NCBI RefSeq assembly: GCF_042655435.1
Contig: NZ_JBHSMG010000001.1
Span: 868,001-932,000, forward strand
Reading direction: 5' to 3'
Source of the DNA: Lysinimonas soli
Lineage (GTDB): Bacteria; Actinomycetota; Actinomycetes; Actinomycetales; Microbacteriaceae
Length of the DNA stretch: 64,000 bases
The position numbers and the translations under genes were made by a program. The notes under the pieces are model-generated. The model ran no database searches. It saw nothing but the letters and a program-made list of their open reading frames with translations, and was not told the origin of the DNA. Positions 33,727 to 42,141 of this stretch are shown here, piece after piece (position 1 is the first letter of the stretch; each line of letters starts with the position of its first letter).

Positions 33727-34329
33727 GTGACCATTGTCAGTTCCCGGATCGTGACGATCCCGAACGTGTTGAGTCTGTTCCGCCTCCTCCTCATCCCGGT
33801 CTTCCTGATCTTCCTGCTCACCCATGAGTACCTGATGGCGCTCATCACGCTCGTGGTCTCGAGTGCTACGGACTTCGTCGACGGCTTCGTCGCGCGCCGG
33901 TTCAACCAGGTCAGCCGGGTCGGTCAGCTGCTCGACCCCGCAGCCGACCGGCTGTTCATCTTCTCGACCCTGATCGGACTGGCCTGGGGCGGATTCGTGC
34001 CGTGGTGGCTGACCGGGGTGATCATCGCGCGCGACGTTCTGCTGCTCGTGCTGGGCATCGTGCTCGCCAACCACGGCTTCGGCCCCCTGCCGGTGCACCA
34101 CCTCGGCAAGATGGGAACGTTCGCGCTGCTGTTCGCGATGCCGGTACTGGTGCTCGGCGCCGCCTTCCCCGCGATCGATCAGATCGCCAACCCGGTGGGC
34201 TGGGCGGCAGCCCTGTGGGGCGTTTTCCTGTACTGGTGGGCCGGCGTCATCTACGCTCTGCAAGCGGGCCGCATCATCCGCGAACCACAGGATCCGCCGG
34301 TCGGCGCATCCGATACTCTGGACAGCTAA
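33727..34329 (+). CDS. CDP-alcohol phosphatidyltransferase (PgsA-like)
   Basis: This 200-residue membrane enzyme transfers a phosphatidyl group from CDP-diacylglycerol to an alcohol in phospholipid synthesis. The full signature D49-x2-D52-G53-x2-A56-R57-x8-G66-x3-D70-x3-D74 is present. About five transmembrane helices follow. GTG 33727 follows AGGGAGGGCCGGA. Similarity begins at TIPNVLSLFRLLLIPVF, so upstream codons are not needed. In mycobacteria a pgsA paralogue lies near garA, as here. The product (phosphatidylglycerol-phosphate, cardiolipin or other) cannot be separated by sequence alone. The FHA gene follows after 11 bp. Confidence 0.93.
   Translation: MTIVSSRIVTIPNVLSLFRLLLIPVFLIFLLTHEYLMALITLVVSSATDFVDGFVARRFNQVSRVGQLLDPAADRLFIFSTLIGLAWGGFVPWWLTGVIIARDVLLLVLGIVLANHGFGPLPVHHLGKMGTFALLFAMPVLVLGAAFPAIDQIANPVGWAAALWGVFLYWWAGVIYALQAGRIIREPQDPPVGASDTLDS
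34314..34319 (+). promoter_or_regulatory. Candidate internal -10 for the FHA gene
   Basis: TACTCT lies 21 bp before ATG 34341, at the very end of the phosphatidyltransferase gene, and is followed by a strong AAAGGAGGGCACG ribosome-binding site. It may give the FHA-ftsR pair its own promoter. Confidence 0.4.
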
Positions 34330-34340
34330 AGGAGGGCACG

Positions 34341-34856
34341 ATGGCCGACGACGTTCCGGGGGATTCCGCCTCGGTCAGCCCTGACCCGAATGCGCAGCAG
34401 TCGGGCGCTCACGACGCGCAGCGAGGCCCGTCGAACGACACGACGGCGCACTTCACCGACGAGTTCGTGGCGCAGTTGGCGGCGATGGAAGCCGGCGTCA
34501 CGCCCGAGGAGCAGGACGCGATCGCGGCGCTGCCGTCCGGCTCGGCGCTGCTCATCGTGCGGCGCGGCCCCAACGTCGGCGCGCGCTTCCTGCTCGACGC
34601 CGACTCGACGGTGGCGGGGCGGCATCCGGATGCCGACATCTTCCTCGACGACGTAACGGTCTCGCGTCGTCATGCCGAGTTCACGCGCGTGGGCAACACC
34701 TTCCAGGTGCGCGACCTCGGCTCGCTCAACGGCACGTACTTCGACGGCGTGCGCATCGAGTCCGCTCTGCTCACCGACGGGGCCGAGGTGCAGGTGGGCA
34801 AGTTCCGGTTGACGTTCTACGCCTCGCGGCTCGATCTCGCGCACGCGAGTCGTTGA
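34341..34856 (+). CDS. garA: FHA-domain protein, GarA/OdhI-like
   Basis: This 171-residue protein has a flexible N-terminus and a C-terminal FHA domain (about 70-165). The domain shows GRHPDADIFLDDVTVSRRHAEF and DLGSLNGTYFDGVRI, the phosphothreonine-binding loops. N-terminal Thr34-Thr35 in NDTTAHFTDEF aligns with the kinase-target TT of GarA and OdhI. In mycobacteria and corynebacteria the unphosphorylated protein binds and inhibits 2-oxoglutarate dehydrogenase; phosphorylation by PknG/PknB-type kinases relieves this. The same role here is inferred from motif and from the conserved order garA-ftsR-resR. Its stop overlaps the ftsR start (TGATG). Confidence 0.92.
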   Translation: MADDVPGDSASVSPDPNAQQSGAHDAQRGPSNDTTAHFTDEFVAQLAAMEAGVTPEEQDAIAALPSGSALLIVRRGPNVGARFLLDADSTVAGRHPDADIFLDDVTVSRRHAEFTRVGNTFQVRDLGSLNGTYFDGVRIESALLTDGAEVQVGKFRLTFYASRLDLAHASR

Positions 34857-35551
34857 TGGCGGGCGTTTCCTCCCCGGCCCGCGCGGTCACGGGGCCGCAA
34901 CTGCTCAGCATCGGCCAGGTGCTGGCGCGTCTCAGCCCGGAGTTCCCCGACCTGTCTCCGTCGAAACTGCGGTTCCTCGAGGAGCGTCGCCTGGTGACGC
35001 CGTCGCGCACCGAGTCGGGCTACCGCAAGTTCTCGCCGACCGATCTCGAGCGACTGCGTCTGGTGCTCACGATGCAGCGGGACTACTACCTTCCGCTCAA
35101 GGTGATCCGCGGCTACCTCGACGATCTGGATGCCGGACGTGAGCCCGTTCTGCCCGGTGGCGTGACGGTCAGCGGCCCGTCGATGCTGCCGAGCGATCGA
35201 CGGCTCAGCCGGGAGGAGCTCATCAAGGAGGCCGGTGCCACCCCGATGCTGTTGGGGGATGCGATCACCGCGTCGCTCATCGTCGCGGCCGAACACTACG
35301 GCGACGACGAGTTGTCGGTGCTCAAGGCGCTCGTCGAGCTCCAGCGGTCGGGGATCGAACCGCGTCACCTGCGCGGATTCCGCGCCGCCGCCGAGCGGGA
35401 ACTCGGCCTGATCGAGAGCGCGCTCATCCCGGTCGCGCGCCGCAAGGACTCGTCGAGTCGCGCGCGGGCGCTCGAGATGGCGCGCGAGATCGCCGGGCAG
35501 CTCGAGGTCGTCCGGTCGAATCTGATCCGTTCGGCGCTGAGCAAGCTGTAG
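34856..35551 (+). CDS. ftsR: MerR family regulator, FtsR-like (Rv1828 type)
   Basis: This 231-residue MerR protein has an N-terminal winged helix (LLSIGQVLARLSPEFPDLSPSKLRFLEERRLVTPSRTESGYRKFSPTDLERL). A long C-terminal domain contains SREELIKEAGATPMLLGDAI. The FPDLSPSKLRFLEE form is distinctive of the actinobacterial FtsR/Rv1828 group, which in Corynebacterium activates ftsZ transcription. The gene order FHA-MerR-MerR is the same as Rv1827-Rv1828-Rv1830. ATG 34856 overlaps the FHA stop; an in-frame TTG lies 3 nt before. The DNA target in this genome is not visible in the window. Confidence 0.9.
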   Translation: MAGVSSPARAVTGPQLLSIGQVLARLSPEFPDLSPSKLRFLEERRLVTPSRTESGYRKFSPTDLERLRLVLTMQRDYYLPLKVIRGYLDDLDAGREPVLPGGVTVSGPSMLPSDRRLSREELIKEAGATPMLLGDAITASLIVAAEHYGDDELSVLKALVELQRSGIEPRHLRGFRAAAERELGLIESALIPVARRKDSSSRARALEMAREIAGQLEVVRSNLIRSALSKL

Positions 35552-35600
35552 TCGTCCGGGGCATTTCGTCGCGCTCACGTGCGACACGCCCGGGCGCTCG

Positions 35601-35629
35601 TTGTCGCAGACAGCCGGCATGGGTAGCGT
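35601..35629 (+). promoter_or_regulatory. Promoter of the resR-like gene
   Basis: TTGTCG (35601-35606) and TAGCGT (35624-35629) are separated by 17 bp, a well-formed sigma-A-type promoter. The start of transcription is predicted near 35636. Confidence 0.6.
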
Positions 35630-35643
35630 GGGGTCATACGAGA

Positions 35644-35666
35644 AAGTTGAGCTTCAAGTTCAACTT
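35644..35666. promoter_or_regulatory. Candidate autoregulatory operator of the resR-like gene
   Basis: AAGTTGA (35644-35650) and TCAACTT (35660-35666) form a perfect 7-bp inverted repeat with a 9-bp spacer. It lies just downstream of the predicted transcription start and 15 bp before the start codon. A protein bound here would block transcription; the encoded MerR regulator is the obvious candidate. Confidence 0.6.
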
Positions 35667-35681
35667 GAGGGTGAGGACACC

Positions 35682-36230
35682 ATGGTCGACGTGAACCGCA
35701 GCGAGGAGTCTCGCTACGATCTCGGACTGCTCTTCACCGACGGGCTGCCCGACCTGGATGACGGTTCGGGGTACCGCGGAAGCATCGCGGCACGCGCCGC
35801 CGGAATCAGCTACCGCCAGTTGGACTACTGGGCCCGCACGCAGCTCGTCGAGCCCACGGTGCGGGGAGCGGCCGGCTCCGGCTCGTCGCGGCTCTACGGC
35901 TTCCGCGACATCCTCGTTCTCAAGCTCGTCAAGCGCCTGCTCGACACCGGCATCTCGCTCCAGCAGATCCGGGTCGCCGTCGAACAGCTGCGCGAGTCCG
36001 GAGTCTACGACCTGGCCCAGATCACCCTCATGAGCGACGGAGCCAGCGTCTACCTGTGCACCTCGAACGACGAGGTGATCGACCTGGTCAGCCGCGGGCA
36101 GGGAGTGTTCGGCATCGCGGTCGGCAAGGTTCTGCGTGAAGTGGAGTCCAGCCTCATCGAACTCGACTCGACCCCCGGCGAAGACCCGGCCGATGAACTG
36201 GCTGCGCGCAGGGCACAAAAATCTGCCTAG
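35682..36230 (+). CDS. MerR family regulator, ResR/McdR-like (Rv1830 type)
   Basis: This 182-residue MerR regulator has DNA-binding region SIAARAAGISYRQLDYWARTQLVEPTVRGAAGSGSSRLYGFRDILVLKLVKRLLD. A compact sensor part (AQITLMSDGASVYLCTSNDEVIDLVSRGQGVFGIAVG) follows. It matches the mycobacterial Rv1830 family (ResR/McdR), which affects cell growth and division. ATG 35682 has GTGAGGACACC upstream. The gene has its own promoter and an inverted repeat between promoter and start, suggesting autoregulation. In M. tuberculosis a DUF151 bifunctional nuclease gene (Rv1829) lies between the two MerR genes; it is absent here. Confidence 0.88.
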   Translation: MVDVNRSEESRYDLGLLFTDGLPDLDDGSGYRGSIAARAAGISYRQLDYWARTQLVEPTVRGAAGSGSSRLYGFRDILVLKLVKRLLDTGISLQQIRVAVEQLRESGVYDLAQITLMSDGASVYLCTSNDEVIDLVSRGQGVFGIAVGKVLREVESSLIELDSTPGEDPADELAARRAQKSA

Positions 36231-36231
36231 A

Positions 36232-36250
36232 GCGGATGCGTCGCATTCGC
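36232..36250 (+). terminator. Stem-loop after the resR-like gene
   Basis: GCGGATGC-GTC-GCATTCGC forms an 8-bp stem (one G-T pair) beginning 2 bp after the stop codon. A related hairpin, GCGGATGC-GAT-GCATCCGC, ends the facing gene at 36376-36394. Confidence 0.55.
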
Positions 36251-36364
36251 GCGATTCTTGTGGCGTGAGCTCAAGGGTGTTGTGCGCGGAGTGAGCGCCG
36301 TGCGGCCCGCCCGGTCGACGGCCGTGCGGCGGACGGCTATTCGCCGTGCGCGTCTGCTCACGCC
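36251..36364. other. Gene-free spacer between converging genes
   Basis: I see no open reading frame with coding character and no RNA gene here. It separates the two terminator-like hairpins of the converging resR-like and parA-like genes. Confidence 0.4.
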
Positions 36365-36411
36365 GTGAACATCGCGCGGATGCGATGCATCCGCTCCTAG
36401 CGAATGTTCAC
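36365..36411. terminator. Nested inverted repeats at the 3' end of the parA-like gene
   Basis: Outer arms GTGAACAT (36365-36372) and ATGTTCAC (36404-36411) enclose an inner hairpin, GCGGATGC-GAT-GCATCCGC (36376-36394). The parA-like stop codon (36408-36410) lies inside an outer arm. It probably ends minus-strand transcription and may work in both directions. Confidence 0.6.
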
Positions 36412-37208
36412 GCCGGCGTGCCGCTGAGCTGGGCGGTGCGCATCACCCGGTCGAGCAGCTGATCGAAGTTGCGTGCCATCTCCTGGGCGCTCTCGCCCGG
36501 CCAGATGTGCAACGGCTTCGCCGCTCCCTGCGCCTGCTGCAGGGAGGTGCGCTCGGGCAGCTGCGGGGCGAGCACGAGCGGCCCGAACATGTCGCGCAGC
36601 TCCTTGATCCTGAACTGGTGCTCGAGCGACTGCACCCGCGCACGGTTGACGATGATGCCGAGCGGCTGCAGCCGGGGCGAGAGACCGCGGCGGATCTCCT
36701 CGATCGCCCGCAGCGCCCGATCGGCGGCGGCGACCGAGAACAGACCCGGCTCGGTGACGACGGCGACGCGATCGCTGGCGGCCCAGGCGGTGCGCGTGAG
36801 CGCGTTGAGCGAGGGGGCGCAGTCGATGAGCACGAGCTCGTAGTCCTTCTCGACGTGCGCGAGGGCCTCTTCGAGCTTCCAGATGTCGCGGATGCTCGGG
36901 TGCGGTCCGTCGAAGTTGATGGCAGAGGGCGACCCGATCAGCACGTCGACCGTGCCGGGGCGGCCCTTGGTCCAGCCGGATGGGGCGATCGCGGCACGCA
37001 CGATCTTGTCCTTCGGCGAGGCAAGCACATCGGCGACGTTGAGGTGGCCGGCGACCGCGATGTCCATGCCGGTGGACACATCCGATTGGGGGTCGAGATC
37101 GACCACGAGGGTCGAGACGCCCTTCGCGAAAGCGGCCGAGGCCAGCCCGAGCGTCACCGTGGTCTTTCCCACGCCTCCTTTGAGGGAGCTGACGCTGAGC
37201 ACATGCAC
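36408..37208 (-). CDS. ParA family ATPase
   Basis: This 266-residue Walker-type ATPase has the deviant Walker A SSLKGGVGKTTVTLG near the N-terminus, LVVDLDPQSDVSTG (A') and LVLIDCAPSLNALT (Walker B). The C-terminal part has LGIIVNRARVQSLEHQFRIKELRDMFG. It should bind DNA or a cargo scaffold dynamically. GTG 37208 is preferred because family similarity begins at HVLSVSSLKGG; the frame continues to 37229. No parB gene or parS site is adjacent, so this is an orphan ParA, perhaps positioning a division or envelope factor rather than the chromosome. It is divergent from pyruvate carboxylase. Confidence 0.9.
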   Translation of the reverse strand: MHVLSVSSLKGGVGKTTVTLGLASAAFAKGVSTLVVDLDPQSDVSTGMDIAVAGHLNVADVLASPKDKIVRAAIAPSGWTKGRPGTVDVLIGSPSAINFDGPHPSIRDIWKLEEALAHVEKDYELVLIDCAPSLNALTRTAWAASDRVAVVTEPGLFSVAAADRALRAIEEIRRGLSPRLQPLGIIVNRARVQSLEHQFRIKELRDMFGPLVLAPQLPERTSLQQAQGAAKPLHIWPGESAQEMARNFDQLLDRVMRTAQLSGTPA

Positions 37209-37300
37209 GATTAGGGAGCCTACCTTCACTAATCTGAAAGAACCCAGTTCTTGACCCCCGCGTGCCCTCGCCGCTCGCGCGCGGCGTTCGGCGGCCGCCC

Positions 37301-37306
37301 TAGGCT
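37301..37306 (+). promoter_or_regulatory. Candidate -10 of the pyruvate carboxylase gene
   Basis: TAGGCT lies 24 bp before the TTG start of pyc and is followed by a GAGAGGACC ribosome-binding site. The -35 is weak. Confidence 0.45.
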
Positions 37307-37330
37307 GAGAGATCCATCGAGAGGACCGAA

Positions 37331-40300
37331 TTGTTTACGAAGATCCTGGTGGCCAACCGCGGCGAGATCGCCATCCGTGCATTCCGCGCCGCTTACGAGT
37401 TGGGCGCGAAGACCGTGGCGGTCTACCCCTTGGAGGATCGCAACTCGCTGCATCGGCTCAAGGCCGACGAGGCGTATCTGATCGGCGAGGAGGGGCATCC
37501 GGTCCGCGCCTACCTCGATGTGAAAGAGATCATCCGGGTCGCGACCCAGTGCGGTGCCGACGCCATCTACCCCGGCTACGGCTTCCTCTCCGAGAACCCC
37601 GATCTCGCCCAGGCCGCGGCAGAGGCCGGCATCACCTTCATCGGGCCCGGCAGCCACGTGCTCGAGATGGCCGGGAACAAGGTCACGGCCAAGGAGCACG
37701 CGATCGCGGCCGGGGTGCCGGTACTCGCGTCGACGCCTGCGTCGAAAGACATCGACGAGCTGCTGGCCGGCGCCGAGAAGATCGGCTTCCCGATCTTCGC
37801 GAAGGCGGTCGCGGGCGGCGGCGGGCGCGGCATGCGCAGGGTCGAGACCCAGGCCGAGCTGCGCGGCGCCCTCGAGGCGGCGATGCGGGAGGCCGACAGC
37901 GCCTTCGGCGATCCGACGATGTTCCTCGAGCAGGCGGTGCTGCGGCCGCGTCACATCGAGGTCCAGATCCTGGCCGACGGTGCGGGCGAGACCGTGCACC
38001 TGTTCGAGCGAGACTGCTCGGTGCAGCGCCGCAACCAGAAGGTCGTCGAGATCGCGCCGGCGCCGAACCTCGACGAGAACATCCGGCAGTCGCTGTACCG
38101 GGATGCCGTGGCCTTCGCGAAGTCGATCGGCTACGTCAACGCCGGCACCGTCGAGTTCCTGCTCGACACGGTCGGCGAGCGCGCGGGGCAGCACGTGTTC
38201 ATCGAGATGAACCCGCGCATCCAGGTCGAGCACACGGTGACCGAGGAGGTCACCGACGTCGACCTCGTGCAGGCCCAGATGCGGATCGCGGCGGGCGAGA
38301 GCCTGGGCGACCTCGGCCTGCATCAGGACGACATCCACCTGCGCGGGGCGGCGCTGCAGTGCCGCATCACGACGGAGGACCCGTCGGCGGGCTTCCGGCC
38401 CGACACCGGCAAGATCACGACCTACCGCTCGCCGGGCGGCGCGGGGATCCGCCTCGACGGCGGCACGATCAACCCGGGCGCGCAGATCAGCCCGCACTTC
38501 GACTCGATGCTCGCCAAGATGACGGCCCGCGGCCGGGACTTCCCGGCCGCCGTCGCGCGTGCCCGCCGCGGCCTGGCGGAGTTCCGGATCCGCGGTGTGG
38601 CGACCAACATCCCCTTCCTGCAGGCGGTGCTCGAAGACCCGTCGTTCATCGCGGGCGACCTCAGCACCTCGTTCATCGAGGAACGCCCGCAGCTGCTACG
38701 GGGGCGCGAGTCACGCGATCGGGGCACCAAGATCCTCAACTGGCTGGCCGATGTCACGGTCAACCACCCCAACGGCGACGGCAGGGGACTGGTCGAGCCG
38801 TCGATCAAGCTCCCGGTGGTCGACCTCGACGCGACCCCGCCCGCCGGGTCGCGGCAGCGCCTGCTCCAGCTCGGTCCGGTGAGCTTCTCGGCCGGCCTGC
38901 GGGCGCAGACCGCTCTCGCGGTCACCGACACGACCTTCCGCGACGCTCACCAGTCGTTGTTGGCCACCCGGGTGCGCACGAAGGACCTGGTCGCGGTGCT
39001 GCCTGCCGTGGCGCGCATGACGCCGGGCCTGCTGTCGGTCGAAGCCTGGGGCGGAGCGACCTACGACGTCGCGTTGCGGTTCCTCGGCGAAGACCCGTGG
39101 GAGCGTCTCGCTGCGATGCGCGAGGCGCTGCCCAACGTCGCCATCCAGATGCTGCTGCGCGGTCGCAACACGGTCGGCTACACGCCGTACCCGACCGAGG
39201 TGACCGAGGCGTTCGTGCGCGAGGCGGCCGCGACGGGGGTCGACATCTTCCGCATCTTCGACGCCCTCAACGACGTCGAGCAGATGAAGCCGGCGATCGA
39301 GGCGGTGCTCGCGACGGGGACGACCTTGGCCGAGGTCGCCCTCTGCTACACGGGAGACCTGCTCGACCCGGCGGAGAACCTGTACACCCTCGACTATTAC
39401 CTGCGCCTCGCCGATCAGATCGTCGATTCGGGTGCGCACGTGCTGGCGATCAAGGACATGGCGGGCCTGCTCCGCGCCGGAGCCGCTGAGAAGCTCGTCA
39501 CGGCGCTGCGTGAGCGCTTCGACCTCCCGGTGCACGTGCACACCCACGACACCGCAGGCGGTCAACTGGCGACCCTGCTGGCCGCCAGCCGCGCCGGGGC
39601 CGACGCCGTGGACGCCGCCAGCGCCCCGATGGCCGGGACGACCAGCCAGCCGTCACTGTCGGCGCTGGTGGCGGCGACAGCCCACACCGAGCGCGACACC
39701 GGCATCTCGCTCGACGCCGTCAGCGATCTCGAGCCGTACTGGGAAGCGGTGCGCAAGGTATACCGGCCCTTCGAGTCGGGGCTTCCCGGCCCGACCGGCC
39801 GGGTGTACCGGCACGAGATCCCGGGGGGCCAGCTCTCCAACCTGCGCCAGCAGGCGATCGCCCTCGGGCTCGGCGACCAGTTCGAGAAGGTGGAGGACTG
39901 GTACGCGGCGGCCAACCGCATCCTGGGCCGGCCGCCCAAGGTCACGCCGTCGTCGAAGGTGGTCGGCGACCTGGCGCTGCAGCTGGCCGCGTCGGACGCC
40001 GACCCCGCCGACTTCGAGAAGAACCCCGACAAGTACGACATCCCCGACTCGGTGATCGGCTTCATGGCCGGCGAGCTCGGCGATCTTCCGGGCGGATGGC
40101 CGGAGCCGTTCCGCAGCAAAGTCCTTGCCGGCCGTGACATCAAGATCGGTGTCGAGGAGGTCTCCGACGAGGATCGCGCGGCGCTCGACGGCACCTCGGC
40201 CCAACGGCAGGCGGCGCTGAACCGCCTGCTGTTCCCGGGGCCGACCAAGCAGTTCCTGCAGCTTCGCGAGCAGTACGGCGACCTGTCGCCGCTCGACACG

Positions 40301-40729
40301 GTCGACTACCTCTACGGCTTGCAGACGGGCGTCGAGCACGCGGTCGAGATCGAGAAGGGCGTCGACCTGCTGCTGACTCTCGAGGCGATCAGCGAGGCCG
40401 ACGACGGCGGCATCCGCACGGTGATGACCACGATCAACGGTCAGCTGCGTCCGGTGTTCACGCGCGACCGGAGCATCAAGGTGGATGTCGAGGTCGCCGA
40501 GAAGGCCGATCCGGCCAAGCCGGGCCACGTCGCGGCGCCGTTCTCGGGAGTCGTCACGCTCAAGGTCTCGCACGGTGACGTCGTCGCGGCGGGACAGCCG
40601 GTGGCGTCGATCGAGGCCATGAAGATGGAGGCGGCGATCACCAGCCCGGTCGCGGGCAAGGTCGTGCAGTTGGCCATCCCGGTCACGCAGCAGGTCGAGG
40701 CCGGAGACCTGCTGATCGTCGTCGAATAG
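37331..40729 (+). CDS. pyc: Pyruvate carboxylase
   Basis: This 1132-residue single-chain biotin enzyme (EC 6.4.1.1) makes oxaloacetate from pyruvate, bicarbonate and ATP. The N-terminal biotin carboxylase domain (about 1-450) starts ILVANRGEIAIRAFRAAYELG and has the ATP-grasp loop KAVAGGGGRGMR and EMNPRIQVEHTVTEE. The carboxyltransferase barrel (about 530-800) has DTTFRDAHQSLLATRVRTKD and HVHTHDTAGG. The C-terminal biotinyl domain has the acceptor lysine in SIEAMKMEAAI. The start is TTG 37331, fixed by GAGAGGACC and by homology. It is a full-length, intact anaplerotic enzyme with its own promoter. Confidence 0.97.
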   Translation: MFTKILVANRGEIAIRAFRAAYELGAKTVAVYPLEDRNSLHRLKADEAYLIGEEGHPVRAYLDVKEIIRVATQCGADAIYPGYGFLSENPDLAQAAAEAGITFIGPGSHVLEMAGNKVTAKEHAIAAGVPVLASTPASKDIDELLAGAEKIGFPIFAKAVAGGGGRGMRRVETQAELRGALEAAMREADSAFGDPTMFLEQAVLRPRHIEVQILADGAGETVHLFERDCSVQRRNQKVVEIAPAPNLDENIRQSLYRDAVAFAKSIGYVNAGTVEFLLDTVGERAGQHVFIEMNPRIQVEHTVTEEVTDVDLVQAQMRIAAGESLGDLGLHQDDIHLRGAALQCRITTEDPSAGFRPDTGKITTYRSPGGAGIRLDGGTINPGAQISPHFDSMLAKMTARGRDFPAAVARARRGLAEFRIRGVATNIPFLQAVLEDPSFIAGDLSTSFIEERPQLLRGRESRDRGTKILNWLADVTVNHPNGDGRGLVEPSIKLPVVDLDATPPAGSRQRLLQLGPVSFSAGLRAQTALAVTDTTFRDAHQSLLATRVRTKDLVAVLPAVARMTPGLLSVEAWGGATYDVALRFLGEDPWERLAAMREALPNVAIQMLLRGRNTVGYTPYPTEVTEAFVREAAATGVDIFRIFDALNDVEQMKPAIEAVLATGTTLAEVALCYTGDLLDPAENLYTLDYYLRLADQIVDSGAHVLAIKDMAGLLRAGAAEKLVTALRERFDLPVHVHTHDTAGGQLATLLAASRAGADAVDAASAPMAGTTSQPSLSALVAATAHTERDTGISLDAVSDLEPYWEAVRKVYRPFESGLPGPTGRVYRHEIPGGQLSNLRQQAIALGLGDQFEKVEDWYAAANRILGRPPKVTPSSKVVGDLALQLAASDADPADFEKNPDKYDIPDSVIGFMAGELGDLPGGWPEPFRSKVLAGRDIKIGVEEVSDEDRAALDGTSAQRQAALNRLLFPGPTKQFLQLREQYGDLSPLDTVDYLYGLQTGVEHAVEIEKGVDLLLTLEAISEADDGGIRTVMTTINGQLRPVFTRDRSIKVDVEVAEKADPAKPGHVAAPFSGVVTLKVSHGDVVAAGQPVASIEAMKMEAAITSPVAGKVVQLAIPVTQQVEAGDLLIVVE

Positions 40730-40785
40730 CGTCGCGGGCGGCGCCGGCCGACGAAGTGGAGCCGGTCGCGGGGGTCCGGTTCGCC

Positions 40786-40791
40786 TAAACT
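40786..40791 (+). promoter_or_regulatory. Candidate -10 of the MinD-like gene
   Basis: TAAACT lies 41 bp before GTG 40833 and the message would carry a strong GGAAGGAGGG ribosome-binding site. Confidence 0.45.
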
Positions 40792-40832
40792 GGAACGTCC
40801 GCGGAACACCGAGGGCGGAAGGAGGGCGATTC

Positions 40833-42137
40833 GTGGCGACTCGCAACACAGACGACACCGATCGGGCGTCAGCCGTTCTGCACGAACCTCTCGGCTCGTC
40901 GGCGGATCTCGCGGTGTCAGTGCCCGAGAGCCTGACGATCAACATCGACCTGCCCGCGATCGTTGCGACCACCCCCGACGACGAGGCCCACGTCGCGATC
41001 GACGATGTCGCGATCACGCCGATCTTCAGCACAGGCCTGACGACCACGTCGATCGACGTCGTCGCCGACCCGGTGCTGGTCGCCTCGCAGGATGAGGCGG
41101 TCGACGAGGTCGCCCCCGAGGTGCCTCCGCTGCCCGACCACGACGCGGGTCCGACTCGGCGCGAACGTCAGCGCGGGGACACGCCACGGGCCGCCGAGTC
41201 CGCATCGATGCTCACCGCCGAGCGGCTGCTGGACCCGAGCCGCAATCGCAAGATCGCTCCCGAGGGGTTCTGGCAGAAGGGTGTGTTCACGGCGACCTTC
41301 CACCAGGTGAATCTGGGCGACTCGGCGAAGGTGCGCGAGCGCAAGGCCGTCGATGCGCGCATCTCGAAGCGACTCGAGGGCGGCACCCGATTCGTGCCGA
41401 TCCTGACCCGCAAGGGCGGCGTCGGCAAGACCACGATCTCGACCCTCCTGGGCATGGCTCTCGCCGATGTGCGCGACGACCGCGTGATCGCGATCGACGC
41501 CAATCCCGACCGTGGAACGCTCTCCGAGCGCGTCAACAAGCAGACGCGGTCGACGGTGCGCGACCTCGTGACGCATGCGCCGTCGATCCGTGACTTCACC
41601 GAACTCTCGGCGCACGTCTCGCGCGACGTGACCCGCCTGGATGTGCTCGCCTCGGATACCGACCCGCTGCTGTCGGAGGCCTTCGACGAGAACGATTACA
41701 ACGTCGTCGCGGATGTCGCCGCTCGCTACTACTCGCTCGTCCTGACCGACTGCGGCACGGGCATCGTGCACTCGGTGATGCGCGCCACCCTGCAGCGGGC
41801 CGACTCGGTGGTGATCGTGTCGGGGGGAAGCGTCGACGAGGCGCGCCTGGCATCCGAGACACTGACCTGGCTCGAGGCGAACAACTACGGGCACCTGGTC
41901 AAGAACGCGATCGTCGCCCTCAACACGGCGACCCAGGGAACCAACCTGGTCAAGCTCAACGAGATCGAGGCGCACTTCCGTTCGCGGGTGCGCGCCATCG
42001 TGCGCATCCCGTACGACGCGGAACTCGCCGCCGGCTCGGTCGTGCGCTACGCGGCTCTCAAGCCGTTCACCCGCGCCTCGGCCCGCGAACTGGCGGCGCT
42101 GGTCATGGACGGGCTGCCCACCCGCCGCGACGCCTGA
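40833..42137 (+). CDS. MinD/ParA-like ATPase with long N-terminal extension
   Basis: This 434-residue protein has about 125 N-terminal residues that are acidic and low in order. A conserved linker (FTATFHQVNLGDSAKVRERKAVDARISKRLEGG) follows, and then a Walker-type ATPase domain. The deviant Walker A is ILTRKGGVGKTTIS, A' is VIAIDANPDRG, and SLVLTDCGTGIVHSVM occupies the Walker B region. The linker plus ATPase pattern is shared with actinobacterial MinD-like proteins, including some linked to type VII secretion (EspI-like), but no ESX gene is nearby. GTG 40833 is set by GGAAGGAGGGCGATTC. Peptide deformylase follows after 4 bp, suggesting co-transcription. Confidence 0.82.
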   Translation: MATRNTDDTDRASAVLHEPLGSSADLAVSVPESLTINIDLPAIVATTPDDEAHVAIDDVAITPIFSTGLTTTSIDVVADPVLVASQDEAVDEVAPEVPPLPDHDAGPTRRERQRGDTPRAAESASMLTAERLLDPSRNRKIAPEGFWQKGVFTATFHQVNLGDSAKVRERKAVDARISKRLEGGTRFVPILTRKGGVGKTTISTLLGMALADVRDDRVIAIDANPDRGTLSERVNKQTRSTVRDLVTHAPSIRDFTELSAHVSRDVTRLDVLASDTDPLLSEAFDENDYNVVADVAARYYSLVLTDCGTGIVHSVMRATLQRADSVVIVSGGSVDEARLASETLTWLEANNYGHLVKNAIVALNTATQGTNLVKLNEIEAHFRSRVRAIVRIPYDAELAAGSVVRYAALKPFTRASARELAALVMDGLPTRRDA

Positions 42138-42141
42138 TCCG

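Noticed and set aside
36251..36364. Small RNA or tRNA in the resR-parA spacer
   Set aside because: No cloverleaf, T-loop motif or promoter-terminator pair was recognised. Only the flanking hairpins are structured.
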